DNA of 7,109 nt from NCBI GenBank assembly GCA_022561955.1, contig JADFQF010000065.1:1-7109 (forward strand). Direction: 5' to 3'. Positions 6,389-7,109 of the stretch are shown in pieces. This stretch comes from Chloroflexota bacterium (lineage in GTDB: Bacteria; Chloroflexota; Dehalococcoidia; SAR202; UBA11138). The notes below the pieces were generated by a model. The model saw nothing but the letters and a program-made list of their open reading frames with translations, was not told the DNA's origin and did not search any database. How positions within the stretch are numbered: the stretch's first letter is position 1; each line of letters starts with the position of its first letter. The position numbers and the translations under genes were made by a program.

Positions 6389-6973
6389 ATGACGACGCTT
6401 TCGGTTGATACGGTGACGCCATCGGATGTAGGCCGGGCCGTCGATGTGATGGTACTTGCCCACAGTGGAGACCCGTTAGCTCGGTATGCATTTCCCGATT
6501 CAGGAGAATACCTCCGATATTTCCCAGACTTAATCAAGGCGTTTTGCGGCGGGGCATTCGAGCACGGCACCGCTCGTCACGTTGGGGACTATCTTGGCGT
6601 TGCGTTTTGGCTTCCACCAGATGTCCATCCCGACGAAGATGCATTGGGCGAGCTTCTTTCGAGGACTATTCCCGAGCAAAACCAGGAAGACTTTTTTGCT
6701 CTTTTCGAGAAGATGGGCAGTTATCATCCAGACGAGCCACACTGGTATCTGCCTCTAATTGGCGTAGACCCCGCTCAGCAGAATAAGGGGTACGGCTCGG
6801 AATTATTAAAGCACTCCCTTGTTGAATGCGACCTCGGAAACAAGCTCGCATATCTAGAATCCACGAATCCGCGAAATATACCACTGTACGAGCGTCACGG
6901 CTTCGAGGTACTCGCCACGCTACAGGTCGGCACCTCCCCGCCTGTCACTCCGATGTTGCGAAAACCGCAATAA
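6389..6973 (+). CDS. GNAT family N-acetyltransferase
   Basis: With the start set by the strong ribosome site the protein is 194 residues, usual for a single GNAT domain. The acetyl-CoA pyrophosphate loop is QNKGYG (131-136) within LIGVDPAQQNKGYGSELL (123-140). The later motif B region is YLESTNPRNIPLYERHGFEV (155-174), where Y167 is the usual general-acid tyrosine position. HWYLPLIGVDP (118-128) and GTSPPVTPMLRKP near the end are hallmarks of a widespread subfamily found in many bacterial phyla. It transfers acetyl from acetyl-CoA to an amine in the cytosol; the acceptor is unknown and could be a small toxic amine, an antibiotic or a polyamine. It is 191 bp downstream of the Nudix gene. Its codons end in A or T more often than those of the Nudix or HAD genes, which may reflect separate ancestry. 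The family call is secure; any resistance role would be speculation. Confidence 0.92.
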   Translation: MTTLSVDTVTPSDVGRAVDVMVLAHSGDPLARYAFPDSGEYLRYFPDLIKAFCGGAFEHGTARHVGDYLGVAFWLPPDVHPDEDALGELLSRTIPEQNQEDFFALFEKMGSYHPDEPHWYLPLIGVDPAQQNKGYGSELLKHSLVECDLGNKLAYLESTNPRNIPLYERHGFEVLATLQVGTSPPVTPMLRKPQ

Positions 6974-7029
6974 GGGAATCCATCGACGGCCTGCTGAGGG
7001 AGCGCATCCCCATTCCTTCGACGGTCTCT

Positions 7030-7091
7030 CCGAGGACTCGGTCCGTGGGGACGGATTCTCCTCCTCCCCCCTTTGCCACTCTTCCGAGTCC
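7030..7091 (+). repeat. Nested inverted repeats downstream of the GNAT gene
   Basis: Three inverted pairs lie together: CCGAG-GA-CTCGG (7030-7041); TCCGT-GGGG-ACGGA (7042-7055), a five-pair hairpin with a four-base loop; and GGACTCGG (7034-7041) against CCGAGTCC (7084-7091), an eight-base pair enclosing the hairpin and a pyrimidine-rich stretch. The first and third pairings share an arm and are mutually exclusive. The hairpin is followed by C/T-rich sequence without a clean T-run, so an intrinsic terminator is possible but not typical; a dispersed intergenic repeat or RNA structure is the alternative. Nothing else I can call is present from 6974 to the window end. Confidence 0.45.
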
Positions 7092-7109
7092 GAAGATATA
7101 GCCTTTAAA

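Overview
The window is bacterial, compact and moderately to strongly GC-rich. Genes are closely spaced, start codons are ATG or GTG, and most have purine-rich Shine-Dalgarno sites. No rRNA, tRNA, CRISPR, phage or transposase gene is visible. The gene set (soluble metabolic enzymes with a widespread GNAT and Nudix type) fits an environmental, uncultured-type genome. A Chloroflexota-like source would be compatible, but this is a weak inference from general style and I cannot name a taxon.

Left part, minus strand, read right to left from about 5560: a Cof-type HAD phosphatase (5557-4748), a ribokinase-type PfkB sugar kinase (4748-3804), a large ATP-grasp/swivelling-His phosphotransferase of PEP synthase/rifampicin phosphotransferase type (3681-1111), and an NADP-dependent MDR oxidoreductase of the leukotriene B4 dehydrogenase/prostaglandin reductase class (980 to beyond position 1). 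The HAD and kinase genes overlap by one base (TAGTG) and are almost certainly one transcriptional and translational unit. The other two follow in the same orientation after gaps of 122 and 130 bp, each with its own ribosome binding site, and may be read through or separately started.

Right part, plus strand: a probable 30-residue single-span membrane protein (5630-5722), a Nudix hydrolase (5763-6197) and a GNAT N-acetyltransferase (6389-6973). The HAD gene and the small-protein/Nudix unit diverge from a 72 bp region containing the palindrome TAGAATTTTCTA, which can act as a -10 element in both directions. The last 136 bp hold no convincing gene but contain nested inverted repeats.

Taken together, the HAD/kinase pair suggests sugar or sugar-phosphate handling and the Nudix enzyme suggests nucleotide clean-up. 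The His-domain phosphotransferase, the MDR reductase and the GNAT look like small-molecule modifying enzymes whose substrates cannot be read from sequence. The most interesting items are the orphan phosphotransferase with its divergent middle domain, the unannotated small membrane protein with stop/start overlaps leading into the Nudix gene, and the structured 3' end.
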